Shown one piece after another: positions 1-9,448 of a stretch of DNA of 64,000 nt. Below the pieces are notes generated by a model. That model ran no database searches, had not been told where the DNA came from, and saw only the letters and a list, made by a program, of their open reading frames with translations. Source of the DNA: Chryseobacterium oncorhynchi (GTDB lineage: Bacteria > Bacteroidota > Bacteroidia > Flavobacteriales > Weeksellaceae); contig NZ_PPEI02000001.1 of assembly GCF_002899895.1 (NCBI RefSeq), forward strand, positions 782,848 to 846,847, in the 5' to 3' direction. The translations under genes were made by a program, and so were the position numbers. How positions within the stretch are numbered: the first letter of the stretch is position 1; every line of letters begins with the position of its first letter.

Positions 1-24
1 GATATTGTATTAAAATTTTAATGC

Positions 25-3000
25 TTATCGCTTAATCACTTTTACCGTTTTCACGAAGTCATTGGCTGCATTTACTTTTACCAAATAAACTCCTGATGGT
101 AAAGCAGAAAAATCAATTGTTCCTTTAGTATCATTGATCGCTTTTGTAACTATCAGCTGCCCGGCAGCGTTGTAAACCGTTACCGAAAGAATCTTTTGAT
201 CAAAAGAAACCGTTAAGTCATTCTGTACCGGATTTGGATACACTTTCAGCTGATCCGACTGTGTTGAAACATCATCGACTCTCAAAACAGCACTCGTAGG
301 ACAACCAACAGGTACAAAAATTGTTCTATTAACAGTTATTCCATCTCCTATCTGACCGTAATCATTAAAACCACAGCCCGATAAAAATCCATTGGTACTT
401 ATTACAAGTGTGTTAAATGAATTTGCTGCAACAATTTTTCTATCAGTAGATGTTCCTATTTTTGTAGGAATATTTTTTGGAACTTTTGTACCATCACCTA
501 GGTGACCATAGGTATTATATCCCCAACTCCAAAGAGTCCCATCTGTTTTGATTGCTATGGAAGAGCCATAATAGTCCCCTTTCACACTCTGCCAATCTGT
601 TGCGGTTCCGATTTGTGTTGGATTCAATTTATCCGTTGTAGTTCCATCACCTAATTGTCCAGAGGAATTATCCCCCCAAGTCCAAAGTGTACCATCGGTT
701 TTGATGGCAATAGTATGAGAAACTCCACCAGAAGCATTTTTCCAATTTGTAGCTGTTCCGACTTTTGTTGGAATAAGTTTTTCCGTTTTAGTTCCATTTC
801 CCAGTTGTCCATTCGTATTACTTCCCCACGTCCACAGTGTTCCATCGTTTTTAGTGGCTATAGTATGATTTACAACAGCAGCTATGGTTTTCCAATCATT
901 TGCTGTTCCTATTTGTATGGGGATAGTTTTGTTTATTTTTGTTCCATCTCCTAGCTGGCCATCTATATTAAGTCCCCAAGCCCAAAGTGTTCCATTTGAT
1001 TTTAGCGCTACTGTATAATGATCCCCGGCAGCAATATTTGCCCAATCAGTTGCGGTTCCGATTTGTGTTGGAATATTTTTTGAAATTGTGGTTCCATCGC
1101 CCACCTGCGCACTTGCATTATATCCCCAACTCCATAGTGTTCCGTCAGCTTTAATGGCTACAGTGTGTGCGTATCCGGCTGCTATTTTTACCCAATTTTT
1201 TCCGGTTCCTAGTTGTGTTGGAGTAGTTCTCGTATTTGTAGTTCCATCTCCTAACTGTCCAGCACCATTTTTACCCCAAGTCCATAGCGTTCCGTCTGTT
1301 TTGATTCCTATCGAATGATAATTACCAACACTCACACTTTCCCAACAGCCAGTTTCAGTTGTAGGAAGTGTAGTAAAGGAACCTGCTGGTATCCAATTAA
1401 CCTGACCAGATCCACAATTAGATGCCACCCACCAATAGTATGTAGTGTTCGGTAATAAATTTGTCAAATTGGTTGTAGCAGCAGGAGTAACTCCTTCTAT
1501 ACCTCCAAGAACTGAGTTTGTGCTATAAAGATACGAATAGCCTCCACTAGGAGCTCCAGTTGATCCTGTCCAGCTAAGAGTAGCCGTTTTTGAAGTAACA
1601 TTTGTTGTTGAAAATTGTGTTGGAAGAGAGCAAATTGTAGGACAAGCAATAGAAATAAACGAATTTATATTATTATTAGCACCATTACCTAGCTGTCCAA
1701 AATAATTTTCTCCACAAACTTTTAAATATCCATCAATAGTCTTTACAAGAACATGATTCTCCCCCACAAAACTCTGCATATTGTCTGATGATGATCCTAC
1801 TTGTGTAGGTAGCGTAGTATTAATACTTCCAGTTGTACCATTACCTAATAACCCTTTGGAATTGTTACCCCATGACCATAATGTTCCATTTGTTTTTGTG
1901 GCGAATGTAACACCGTTTCCAGCAGATATATTGTTCCAGTTTGTTTCCGTTCCTATTTGTATAGGTAAACTTTTATTAATGATAGTTCCGTCACCTAACT
2001 CACCAAAAGTATTACTTCCCCAAGCCCATAATGCCCCATTTGCTTTTAGTGCGATTGAGTGATAACTACCAGCAGCAGCACTTTTCCAATCCGTTGCTGT
2101 TCCGATTTGAACTGGAGACAATCTACTGACTTGAGTTCCATCTCCTAATTGGCCATAATAATTATATCCCCATCCCCAAAGTGTTCCATCTGTTTTGAGA
2201 GCAAAAGTATGCAGCGAACCTGGTTCTATACTTTTCCAATTAGTAGCTGTTCCTATTTGAGCTGGCACAAGCTTATTAGTAGTAGTCCCATCACCTAGTT
2301 GCCCATAATAATTATATCCCCAACTCCAGAGTGTTCCATCTGCTTTTATAGCAAACGTCTGATTGAATGAAACATGGATACTTTTCCAATCTGATGCAGT
2401 TCCTATTTGGGTAGGTACTTTTCTGTCTATTGTAGTTCCATCTCCCAGTTGCCCATAATCATTTCTACCCCAGCCCCATAATGTACCATCTGTTTTTAGT
2501 GCTATAGTGTGGCTAAAGCCAATACTAACGCTTTTCCAATCTGTTGCCGTTCCTATTAGGATCGGTGTATTTCTATCAACTGTAGTTCCGTTTCCTATTT
2601 GTCCAGAAGCATTGCTACCCCAAATCCATAAGGTTCCATCTGCTTTTATTCCTGCGGAAAACCCATTTCCTACACTAAGACTCTGCCAACATCCTGTAGG
2701 AGTTGGAGTTTCTACATTAATAACATTTTTAAAAACAGGCCCCCAAACACCTGCATTGTCTTTGATACGGATATTAAAGACGTGTAAGCCACTAGATGGC
2801 GAAGCAATTCCTGTTTTGGTCAGTTGCTCAAAAGAACTGTCAAAGTTCCCATCGGTAGCCAATACTGGAGTACCGTTTCCTGCTCCCGGATCGGTATCCC
2901 AGAAATATTCAGCCTGTGAAAGTGCCAGTAGCGTAGATGTTGGATTTTGCTGAACATCAATAACATTGGTAAAAACTGGTCCCCAAACACCCGTATTGTC

Positions 3001-3468
3001 TTTGATACGGACAGAGAATTTGTGCAACCCGTTGCCTGGTGTAGTAATCCCTGTTTTAGTAAGTTCTTCAAAAACGCTATTGAAATTACCATCAGCTGCC
3101 AATACAGGAGTTCCGTTACCGGCTCCCGGGTCAGTATCCCAAAAATATTCAGCTTGTGCAAGAGCAATTAGCGTAGAGCTCTGGTTTTGCTGAACATCAA
3201 TAACATTGGTGAAAACTGGTCCCCAAACACCCGTATTGTCCTTAATACGGATGGAGAATTTATGCAAGCCGTTACCCGGTGTGGCGATCCCCGTTTTGGT
3301 GAGTTGTTCAAAGGCACTGTTGAAATTTCCATCAGTGGCCAATACAGGAATACCGTTTCCGGCTCCAGGATCGGTATCCCAGAAATATTCGGCCTGGCTT
3401 ACGAACACTTGTGCAGGGCACAATATGACCATAAGCAAAGCGATGATACTATAGATATAATTCTTCAT
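25..3468 (-). CDS. Secreted RCC1-repeat protein with two propellers and T9SS sorting domain
   Basis: 1147 residues, probably a cell-surface or secreted protein of unknown ligand. A signal peptide (about 1-20) is followed by three near-identical 80-residue repeats beginning AEYFWDTDPGAGNG (about residues 26, 106 and 186). Then come seven RCC1-type repeats (about 264-615, core DGTLWxWG...GQLGDGT), a fibronectin III-like domain (about 617-707), seven more RCC1 repeats (about 711-1065), and a C-terminal type A T9SS sorting domain starting at VYPNP (about 1074-1147). Seven blades is the normal RCC1 propeller, so two complete propellers are likely. Each set opens with GCW and its last blade carries a Cys (VCG, GCG), so a disulfide may close each ring. 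Such proteins usually bind other molecules; no catalytic motif is visible. The next gene lies 19 bases upstream on the same strand. Confidence 0.9.
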   Translation of the reverse strand: MKNYIYSIIALLMVILCPAQVFVSQAEYFWDTDPGAGNGIPVLATDGNFNSAFEQLTKTGIATPGNGLHKFSIRIKDNTGVWGPVFTNVIDVQQNQSSTLIALAQAEYFWDTDPGAGNGTPVLAADGNFNSVFEELTKTGITTPGNGLHKFSVRIKDNTGVWGPVFTNVIDVQQNPTSTLLALSQAEYFWDTDPGAGNGTPVLATDGNFDSSFEQLTKTGIASPSSGLHVFNIRIKDNAGVWGPVFKNVINVETPTPTGCWQSLSVGNGFSAGIKADGTLWIWGSNASGQIGNGTTVDRNTPILIGTATDWKSVSIGFSHTIALKTDGTLWGWGRNDYGQLGDGTTIDRKVPTQIGTASDWKSIHVSFNQTFAIKADGTLWSWGYNYYGQLGDGTTTNKLVPAQIGTATNWKSIEPGSLHTFALKTDGTLWGWGYNYYGQLGDGTQVSRLSPVQIGTATDWKSAAAGSYHSIALKANGALWAWGSNTFGELGDGTIINKSLPIQIGTETNWNNISAGNGVTFATKTNGTLWSWGNNSKGLLGNGTTGSINTTLPTQVGSSSDNMQSFVGENHVLVKTIDGYLKVCGENYFGQLGNGANNNINSFISIACPTICSLPTQFSTTNVTSKTATLSWTGSTGAPSGGYSYLYSTNSVLGGIEGVTPAATTNLTNLLPNTTYYWWVASNCGSGQVNWIPAGSFTTLPTTETGCWESVSVGNYHSIGIKTDGTLWTWGKNGAGQLGDGTTNTRTTPTQLGTGKNWVKIAAGYAHTVAIKADGTLWSWGYNASAQVGDGTTISKNIPTQIGTATDWANIAAGDHYTVALKSNGTLWAWGLNIDGQLGDGTKINKTIPIQIGTANDWKTIAAVVNHTIATKNDGTLWTWGSNTNGQLGNGTKTEKLIPTKVGTATNWKNASGGVSHTIAIKTDGTLWTWGDNSSGQLGDGTTTDKLNPTQIGTATDWQSVKGDYYGSSIAIKTDGTLWSWGYNTYGHLGDGTKVPKNIPTKIGTSTDRKIVAANSFNTLVISTNGFLSGCGFNDYGQIGDGITVNRTIFVPVGCPTSAVLRVDDVSTQSDQLKVYPNPVQNDLTVSFDQKILSVTVYNAAGQLIVTKAINDTKGTIDFSALPSGVYLVKVNAANDFVKTVKVIKR

Positions 3469-3487
3469 ATTGTTATATCATTTAGTA

Positions 3488-4669
3488 TTACTTAGAAAAA
3501 CCGGATCCGTTAATATTCAAAGTACCACCATTAATAGATCTTGGAGTTACCAGATAGTTTATCTGTGGTTTATTGCCAACATTTGCCGGCCAATAATTTG
3601 CCCAACTGTTAGAGCCTCCATAATGTCCTGCATCGTTTCTCGTTAAATCTAAGTCTGTATATTTTATGTCAGGACTTCCCGCATTTTCATTCATACCTGT
3701 TAAAGTATAGGTCGTATTGTTAAAATTCATATTAACAGATCCTGAATTGTTGCTTTGGTTTATATTACCCTGTGTTACAAACGAATTAGTAAATACATTG
3801 TAGCTGGCTGTCACAGTCGCATTAGTACTGTTATTTTGAATACAAGCATTGGTTTGACCAACTGCAAAAGAAACAGCATTATTCATAATAGAAATATTTC
3901 CGGTAATTGTATTACTATTTAAACTAATGTACAAAGGAGCCACATCACCAATATTAGGGTCATAAACGGTATTGTTAATAATTTCGTTAAAACTGCCTGC
4001 TTTAATCCCATGAACAGAGATACGAGAGCAAAAATTATTATAGATTTTGAAACCATAACTTGTTTGTGTGTATGATAACACATTATCAACAGCATTACCA
4101 TAAATCTCAACGTCAGATGTGGCTGGGCTGGTATCTACAGAAAGAGCATAAACGGCAATAAACTGTGCTTTGTTAGCAGTAACTCTTCCATGGGTAAAAT
4201 TAATACTTCCTCTAACTGTACAACCTGAAATATTGGTGGTAGTATTGATTTGGTTAGTATAAACATTATTCAAATCACAGTTCAAAAGATTGATGGTTGT
4301 TCTTCCTCCAGACGTAGGTCCGCTAGCCGTGATATCGTTGATAGTATAATTCCCAGAGGTCAGATTACTGATGGTTACCACTCTCCCTACAGCCGGATTG
4401 ATGGTAATGGTTCCTTTAATGAAATATCTATTATAATTAGTTTCTGAAACAAAAGTCAGCGACTTATTGATCGTGAGGTTTTCTATATAAGGGTCCCCAT
4501 TTGTTTTGGGTTGAATGATAATACGATCTCCTTCTGAAGCCGCTGTGATGGCTGCACTTACCGTAGAATAAGCTCCGCCTGTTCCGCCATTTCTAACATA
4601 TAAATCGGCTGCAAAAGCCATAGTACTCGATAGGCCTGCAAAGGCAACGATTAGTAGTTTTTTTGTCAT
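3488..4669 (-). CDS. Secreted right-handed beta-helix (pectate lyase-like fold) protein
   Basis: 393 residues with a clear signal peptide (about 1-20, MTKKLLIVAFAG...AFAA). The mature chain begins DLYVRNGGTGGAYSTVSAAI, the usual opening of parallel beta-helix proteins, and continues with Asn/Thr/Ser-rich short strands such as NNFCSRISVHGIKAGSFNEI and SNTITGNISIMNN. No lyase or hydrolase catalytic residues can be named, so an adhesin or structural surface role is as likely as an enzyme. It has no clear C-terminal T9SS domain, although the tail (INGGTLNINGSGFSK) is short and could be cut. It is co-oriented with the RCC1 protein 19 bases downstream and probably co-transcribed with it. Confidence 0.8.
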   Translation of the reverse strand: MTKKLLIVAFAGLSSTMAFAADLYVRNGGTGGAYSTVSAAITAASEGDRIIIQPKTNGDPYIENLTINKSLTFVSETNYNRYFIKGTITINPAVGRVVTISNLTSGNYTINDITASGPTSGGRTTINLLNCDLNNVYTNQINTTTNISGCTVRGSINFTHGRVTANKAQFIAVYALSVDTSPATSDVEIYGNAVDNVLSYTQTSYGFKIYNNFCSRISVHGIKAGSFNEIINNTVYDPNIGDVAPLYISLNSNTITGNISIMNNAVSFAVGQTNACIQNNSTNATVTASYNVFTNSFVTQGNINQSNNSGSVNMNFNNTTYTLTGMNENAGSPDIKYTDLDLTRNDAGHYGGSNSWANYWPANVGNKPQINYLVTPRSINGGTLNINGSGFSK

Positions 4670-5245
4670 AATAGTGTAAAAATTAAATGGTTTAATAATG
4701 ATATTATCTGATTTTTAAATTGAATTCATACAAAAACAAAAGCTTTAATCAATGAATAAACGTTGATCTTAAAATTATTTTCGTCGATAAAATAGTGTTG
4801 TATCATACCTGGTAAAACAGCAATCTTCCTCACATCCTTTTTCTCTAATTGATAGCAGAATACCTGTCATGCTTTCATGGTTTAGTATTGCTTCCATCTG
4901 ATTTGAGGAAATAATCAAATAAGCTATATTTTGGTTAAATACAACTTGTGGCTTTAAAGAAATTTTGAGGACTTACTGTTATTTCAAATTGTTGGAAACA
5001 ATTAATGGTTACGAATTAGTAGATACCGTATAGTTGGGTTCATTTTCATGGTTTAATTAGTTTTCAGGTTTTGTTTTTAGTTTTAGTTTTTTGTAATAAC
5101 AATATCATCAGTTATGATTTTATGTTATTGACTACAAAAGTATATTTTTCTTATTAAACATCAAATACTTAATAAAAAATAATAGCAATTTTATCATTAT
5201 GTGGATATTATTACATTTTTAAAGGTTAAAATAAAAAGCTGATTT

Positions 5246-5349
5246 TTAAGGAGCCAAAAAATGGTCAGCCATGTGTCCGGCTTGTGGTATCTCTTCTGCC
5301 TCAACGTCTCCGTATTCGTACTTTACGAAAAGTTATCCTGTCTAACCAT
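5246..5349 (-). pseudogene. Possible C-terminal gene remnant
   Basis: On the minus strand 28 sense codons lead to a TAA at 5246-5248. They read as ordinary protein (ending IPQAGHMADHFLAP), but the frame is closed upstream by a stop at 5333-5335 and has no start. A short ATG-initiated segment (MVRQDN, ATG at 5347-5349) is in another frame; one base change in length would join the two. This looks like the decayed 3' end of a gene. The family is not recognised, and chance cannot be excluded because the piece is so short. Confidence 0.35.
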
Positions 5350-5390
5350 GATATACAATATGGAAAGTATGAAAAGATGGGATAGAAAGT

Positions 5391-5429
5391 AAAAAAGCAA
5401 CTATATTTTTCAATACAGCTGCTTTTTTT
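5391..5429 (-). terminator. Rho-independent terminator of kup
   Basis: An inverted repeat AAAAAAGCA...TGCTTTTTT with an interrupted stem lies 44 bases after the kup stop codon and ends in a T run on the minus strand. Confidence 0.7.
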
Positions 5430-5472
5430 ATAGTTTATATTAGTAAGTTTTCTGAACTTTTAAGAATCAATT

Positions 5473-7431
5473 TTACATTTGAATCTTTCTCTCCAGCTTA
5501 TTTTCTGCAAATGGAACAACAACCAATGGATATTGTTCTGTTTCAATATGGCTCTTATCCAGTCCAAAATTAATATAGTCTTTTACGGATAAATAGCGTA
5601 AATTATAATAGCCTTTCATGATGAAGTTTTTCCAAAATGGCATTCTGTTATCATAAGAAAGGAAGCTATCCATGATCATAAATTTAAAATCCCCTATTTT
5701 GTTTTGTTGGTATGCCTGTTCAAAAGATTCTTCGGCATCTACCTCATTATTTTCAAGCATATCATTAACCACCTGCTTGAAATAATAACCAATTCTTGGG
5801 TCTTCACGGAATCCTAGATCCAGTTGGATATAATAAACATCATTTCTGATCACCGTATCTACAGAATACTCCTGTCCATAGGGTACATCTAAAATATTAA
5901 CATGAACAAACCAATAAATATCGGCACGTTTTGGAAGACCAAATTTTAAAATGGAATCCATTACTGTCTTTTCTATCTTTTTTTCTGAATCTGAAGTAGT
6001 GAGATAGACTAGATTAGTAGCATATTTTGGCAGATTTTCATCCGTACTCAGTTTAGTCAGTAACGGAAGATATTCAGACAGCTTCACAAAGGACTGAATA
6101 TTGGACTTGATTTGTCTTCCTCTCCACCAAATGTACATCACTGCAAAAAGAGAAAGCCCTAGTATAATGGTTATCCATCCACCCTCTTTCACTTTTAGAA
6201 GATTGGCAGAAAGGAAACTTAATTCTATTGCTAAGAAAATTCCTGTAATGAGTATATTAAAAATAAAAGGAACTCTTTTGATACGCAAATAAGCATTAAT
6301 CAAAATGGTACTCATCAGCATGGTCAGCGTAACACTTAAACCAAATGCGGCTTCCATTTTTGTGCTTTCTTTAAAGTAGAGCACCATTCCTACACAACCA
6401 CACATCAAAAACCAATTAATTGCGGGAATATAAAGCTGTCCTTTCACATTACTAGGAAACAACACCATATGTTTGGGCCAGATATTCAGTCTTATGGCTT
6501 CGTTGATAAGGGTAAAGCAACCACTAATTAACGCCTGAGAAGCTATGATTGTGGCCAATGTAGCAATTCCTAAAGCCAGCCAGAATATTGACTTTGGAAC
6601 AATTTGATAGAAAGGACTTAAACCACCTACTTCCTCTCCTACATGATCAAGAAGCCATGTAGTTTGGCCAGCATAGCACAAGATGAGTGCTACTTTTATA
6701 AAGATCCAGGTAAATCTGATGTTATTTCTTCCACAGTGCCCCATGTCGCTATATAAAGCCTCTGCTCCTGTGGTACAAAGAAAAATACTTCCTAATAACC
6801 AAAATCCTTTGGGTTCATTAACCAGCATTTGGTATGCGTAGTAAGGATTCAATGCTCTTAGGACTTCCCAATTGCTTCCTATCGCCATCACTCCTATTCC
6901 GCCAATAAAACCAAACCAGATGATCATTACAGGACCAAATACTTTACCTATTTTATCAGTACCAAATTGCTGAAACATGAATAATAGAATCAAGATTCCT
7001 ACAATGACGGGAACCGTATCAAATCCTGGGACGACGGCCTGTACTCCCTCCACGGCTGACGAAACAGACATAGGCGGCGTAATAATACCATCAGCCATCA
7101 GAAAGGCGCCTCCTGCCATTGCAACAAAAACGAGCCATTTCCCACTGTATCTCCTAACCAGAGCATATAAGGAGAAGATACCACCCTCTCCTTTATTATC
7201 GGCCTGCAAAGTAATGAGAACATATTTGATGGTGGTCTGGAAAACAAGTGTCCAAAAAATACAGCTTAAACTGCCAAGCGCAATGGCTTCTGTGATGACC
7301 TTATGATGAAAAACGGCATTAAGCGTATACAGGGGTGAAGTCCCAATATCACCGAATACAATACCGATTGCGATCAGCGATCCTGCAAGTGTAATCCTCT
7401 TATGAAAATCCGAGGAATTATGTCCAGACAT
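5473..7431 (-). CDS. kup: KUP-family potassium transporter
   Basis: 652 residues, the usual length of the family. It is an inner-membrane K+ uptake permease (K+/H+ symport in characterised members). The family signature GDIGTSPLY is at residues 27-35, right after the first membrane helix begins. About twelve hydrophobic segments occupy residues 15-445, and a soluble cytoplasmic C-terminal domain of about 200 residues follows, as in Kup. It is monocistronic: its terminator is at 5391-5429 and the next gene upstream is divergent. A 304-base AT-rich interval (7432-7735) separates it from the divergent hydrolase gene. Confidence 0.96.
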   Translation of the reverse strand: MSGHNSSDFHKRITLAGSLIAIGIVFGDIGTSPLYTLNAVFHHKVITEAIALGSLSCIFWTLVFQTTIKYVLITLQADNKGEGGIFSLYALVRRYSGKWLVFVAMAGGAFLMADGIITPPMSVSSAVEGVQAVVPGFDTVPVIVGILILLFMFQQFGTDKIGKVFGPVMIIWFGFIGGIGVMAIGSNWEVLRALNPYYAYQMLVNEPKGFWLLGSIFLCTTGAEALYSDMGHCGRNNIRFTWIFIKVALILCYAGQTTWLLDHVGEEVGGLSPFYQIVPKSIFWLALGIATLATIIASQALISGCFTLINEAIRLNIWPKHMVLFPSNVKGQLYIPAINWFLMCGCVGMVLYFKESTKMEAAFGLSVTLTMLMSTILINAYLRIKRVPFIFNILITGIFLAIELSFLSANLLKVKEGGWITIILGLSLFAVMYIWWRGRQIKSNIQSFVKLSEYLPLLTKLSTDENLPKYATNLVYLTTSDSEKKIEKTVMDSILKFGLPKRADIYWFVHVNILDVPYGQEYSVDTVIRNDVYYIQLDLGFREDPRIGYYFKQVVNDMLENNEVDAEESFEQAYQQNKIGDFKFMIMDSFLSYDNRMPFWKNFIMKGYYNLRYLSVKDYINFGLDKSHIETEQYPLVVVPFAENKLERKIQM

Positions 7432-7631
7432 ACTTTAGTTTTTTTTGCAAATTAAATCAAAATTTGCGTCGAAATGAGAATAGAAAATCTTTTTTTCATT
7501 CATGTCTCTAAAAGTAATCCAAAACCGCTTTATACAATGATTTGTAAAAAATATTAGTATCCGTAAGAATAATGCTTTTATATCTTACGTTCACCGAATT
7601 CTTATGCATAATTTAAAGTTGATTTAGTATT

Positions 7632-7661
7632 TTGAAGTTAGATTATTAATCGATAGCTTTG
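7632..7661 (+). promoter_or_regulatory. Promoter of the 7736 hydrolase gene
   Basis: TTG (7632-7634), 19 bases, then TAGCTTTG (7654-7661), an exact match to the Bacteroidota -33/-7 pattern. It predicts a start of transcription near 7668 and a leader of about 68 bases. Confidence 0.7.
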
Positions 7662-7735
7662 GTTCTGCTAATATCCACCCATCTCAAATCGTGAGGTTTA
7701 GTGGAAAATAAAACCATGATATAAAATAATCCATT

Positions 7736-9304
7736 ATGACAAAAATAAAATTGTCTCTATTCATCATTACCATTACTACATTATTTGCAAGCAGCAATTT
7801 ATCCGGCCAAATAACCTCTAAAGAAGTTGATGTTCTTGTTAACAACGCAATAGAAAAGTTCCATGTTGCAGGAGCAGCTGTAGCCATTGTAAAGGATGGG
7901 AAAGTAGTTCACAAAAAAGGCTATGGTGTAAAATCAATAGATACAAAATCACTTATTGATGAGCATACGAACTTTGAAATTGCCTCCAACAGCAAGGCTT
8001 TTACAACAGCTGCTTTATCCATTTTAGTAGATGAAGGAAAACTTTCCTGGGATGATCATGTTAAAAAATACATCCCTGAATTTAAAATGTACAATGATTA
8101 TGTAACAGAAAACTTTACGATAGAAGATTTATTGTGTCACCGTAGTGGGCTTGGTTTAGGAGCTGGGGACTTAATGATGTTTCCTGATGGTACAGACTTT
8201 ACCATTAAGGATGTAATAAAATCATTTCAGCATTTCGCACCTGTTTCTGGTTTCCGAACCCAATTTAATTATGACAATCAATTGTATCTGGTGGCGGGTG
8301 AAGTGATTGCAAGAGTAAGTGGAATGAGTTGGGAAGCTTTTGTTCAAAAACGTATTATGGAACCATTGCAAATGCAAAATTCTTTTAGCTCTATAAGCCA
8401 GGTAAAAGATATTAGCTTAATGGCTTCTCCGCATTCCTCAGAATCTGGTAGTATTAAAAAAATATCTTTATATGGAGCCATGGTAAATGGTGCTGCGGGA
8501 GGAATAGTCTCCAATGTTGATGACATGTCCAAATGGATGCTTGTTCAGCTAAACAAGGGTAAATATGGTTCAGGTTTAGACAAACAGCTTTTTACCAAAG
8601 AAAGACAAAATGAAATGTGGACCATCCATACTGTTGACCAGATTAATCCTAACCCGAGGTATAACCAACATTTCAATGGGTATGGTTTAGGCTGGAATTT
8701 ATCTGATATGAAAGGAAATTTGAGTGTTTCTCACACTGGTGGCCTACCCGGAATGCTTTCTATTGTTACTATGATTCCTGATTTAAATTTGGGTATTATT
8801 ATTCTTACGAACACAGAAAATGGGGGTTCCGGTGTTTTCTCATCGGTTAGCCAAACCATTATTGACAGCTATTTAGGACTTAATGATTTTGGCTGGGTAG
8901 ATAAGTATGCCGCTTATTTTAAGTCTCAAAAAGAATCCGGAGATGATGTCACTAAAAAGGTTTGGGAAACGGTAAGTAAAGCAAAAAATACGACCCTAAA
9001 AAACGAGGATTTAATTGGGGTATATGAAGATAAATGGTTTGGAAAAATTGAAATCTTCTTAAAAGGAAATCAATTGTGGTTTAAATCGTATCGTTCACCA
9101 AAGCTAAATGGTCCCATGAGTTTTTATAAAGCAAATACTTTTGCTATTAAATGGGATTATAAAGATATGAACTGTGATGCCTTTGCCATGTTTAATTTAG
9201 ATGAAGATGGAAAAGCTCAAAGCATAAAAATGAAAGGAATTTCTCCCAATATAGACTTTAGCTTCGACTTCCAGGACTTGAATTTACAAAGAATAAAAAA
9301 TTAA
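7736..9304 (+). CDS. Exported serine hydrolase, beta-lactamase/PBP4* fold, with C-terminal DUF3471-like domain
   Basis: 522 residues with a signal peptide (about 1-24). The class C beta-lactamase-type fold has its three motifs in order: SxxK as S84-N-S-K87, YxN as Y179-D-N181, and HTG at 333-335 (in place of KTG). A tail of about 110 residues (about 412-522) resembles the beta-rich DUF3471 domain often attached to these enzymes. Members of the family are esterases, D-aminopeptidases or peptidases, and few are true beta-lactamases, so the substrate is unknown. It probably acts in the periplasm. It is a single gene with its own promoter (7632-7661) and a strong terminator at 9347-9388. Confidence 0.9.
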   Translation: MTKIKLSLFIITITTLFASSNLSGQITSKEVDVLVNNAIEKFHVAGAAVAIVKDGKVVHKKGYGVKSIDTKSLIDEHTNFEIASNSKAFTTAALSILVDEGKLSWDDHVKKYIPEFKMYNDYVTENFTIEDLLCHRSGLGLGAGDLMMFPDGTDFTIKDVIKSFQHFAPVSGFRTQFNYDNQLYLVAGEVIARVSGMSWEAFVQKRIMEPLQMQNSFSSISQVKDISLMASPHSSESGSIKKISLYGAMVNGAAGGIVSNVDDMSKWMLVQLNKGKYGSGLDKQLFTKERQNEMWTIHTVDQINPNPRYNQHFNGYGLGWNLSDMKGNLSVSHTGGLPGMLSIVTMIPDLNLGIIILTNTENGGSGVFSSVSQTIIDSYLGLNDFGWVDKYAAYFKSQKESGDDVTKKVWETVSKAKNTTLKNEDLIGVYEDKWFGKIEIFLKGNQLWFKSYRSPKLNGPMSFYKANTFAIKWDYKDMNCDAFAMFNLDEDGKAQSIKMKGISPNIDFSFDFQDLNLQRIKN

Positions 9305-9346
9305 ACACAATTCAAATAAAGAAAACTAATATTGTAAAGTTTGCAG

Positions 9347-9388
9347 ATAAAAAATAAGGTGAGTTTAGTAACTCACCTTATTTTTTAT
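9347..9388. terminator. Bidirectional terminator
   Basis: A perfect 19-bp stem (ATAAAAAATAAGGTGAGTT and its complement) with a four-base loop (tagt) has A and T runs on the two sides. It serves the convergent genes ending at 9304 and 9449. Confidence 0.9.
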
Positions 9389-9448
9389 AGGTCTATCCGT
9401 TATTATTACAACAATTTTCTTATCATAAAAACATCTAGGTTTCTAATA

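Larger units (their letters stand above)
4670..5472. other. Gene-poor 800-base interval
   Basis: Very AT-rich sequence separates the exported-protein pair from kup. Bases 4670-5245 contain no open frame with convincing codon use and no tRNA-like fold that I can recognise. The part at 5246-5349 differs: it is less AT-rich and reads as a broken coding fragment. A hairpin terminator follows at 5391-5429. The promoter of the beta-helix gene should lie near 4680-4760, but no good TAnnTTTG box was found there. Confidence 0.6.

Noticed and set aside
2720-3410. Regular 240-base repeats that might suggest a CRISPR or satellite array
   Set aside because: The units are in-frame coding repeats of a secreted protein; unit length and lack of spacers exclude CRISPR.
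655-3454. Several plus-strand open frames of 60-150 codons opposite the RCC1 gene
   Set aside because: They follow the RCC1 repeat period, have low-complexity Pro/Ser-rich translations and no start signals. They are shadows of the repetitive gene on the other strand.
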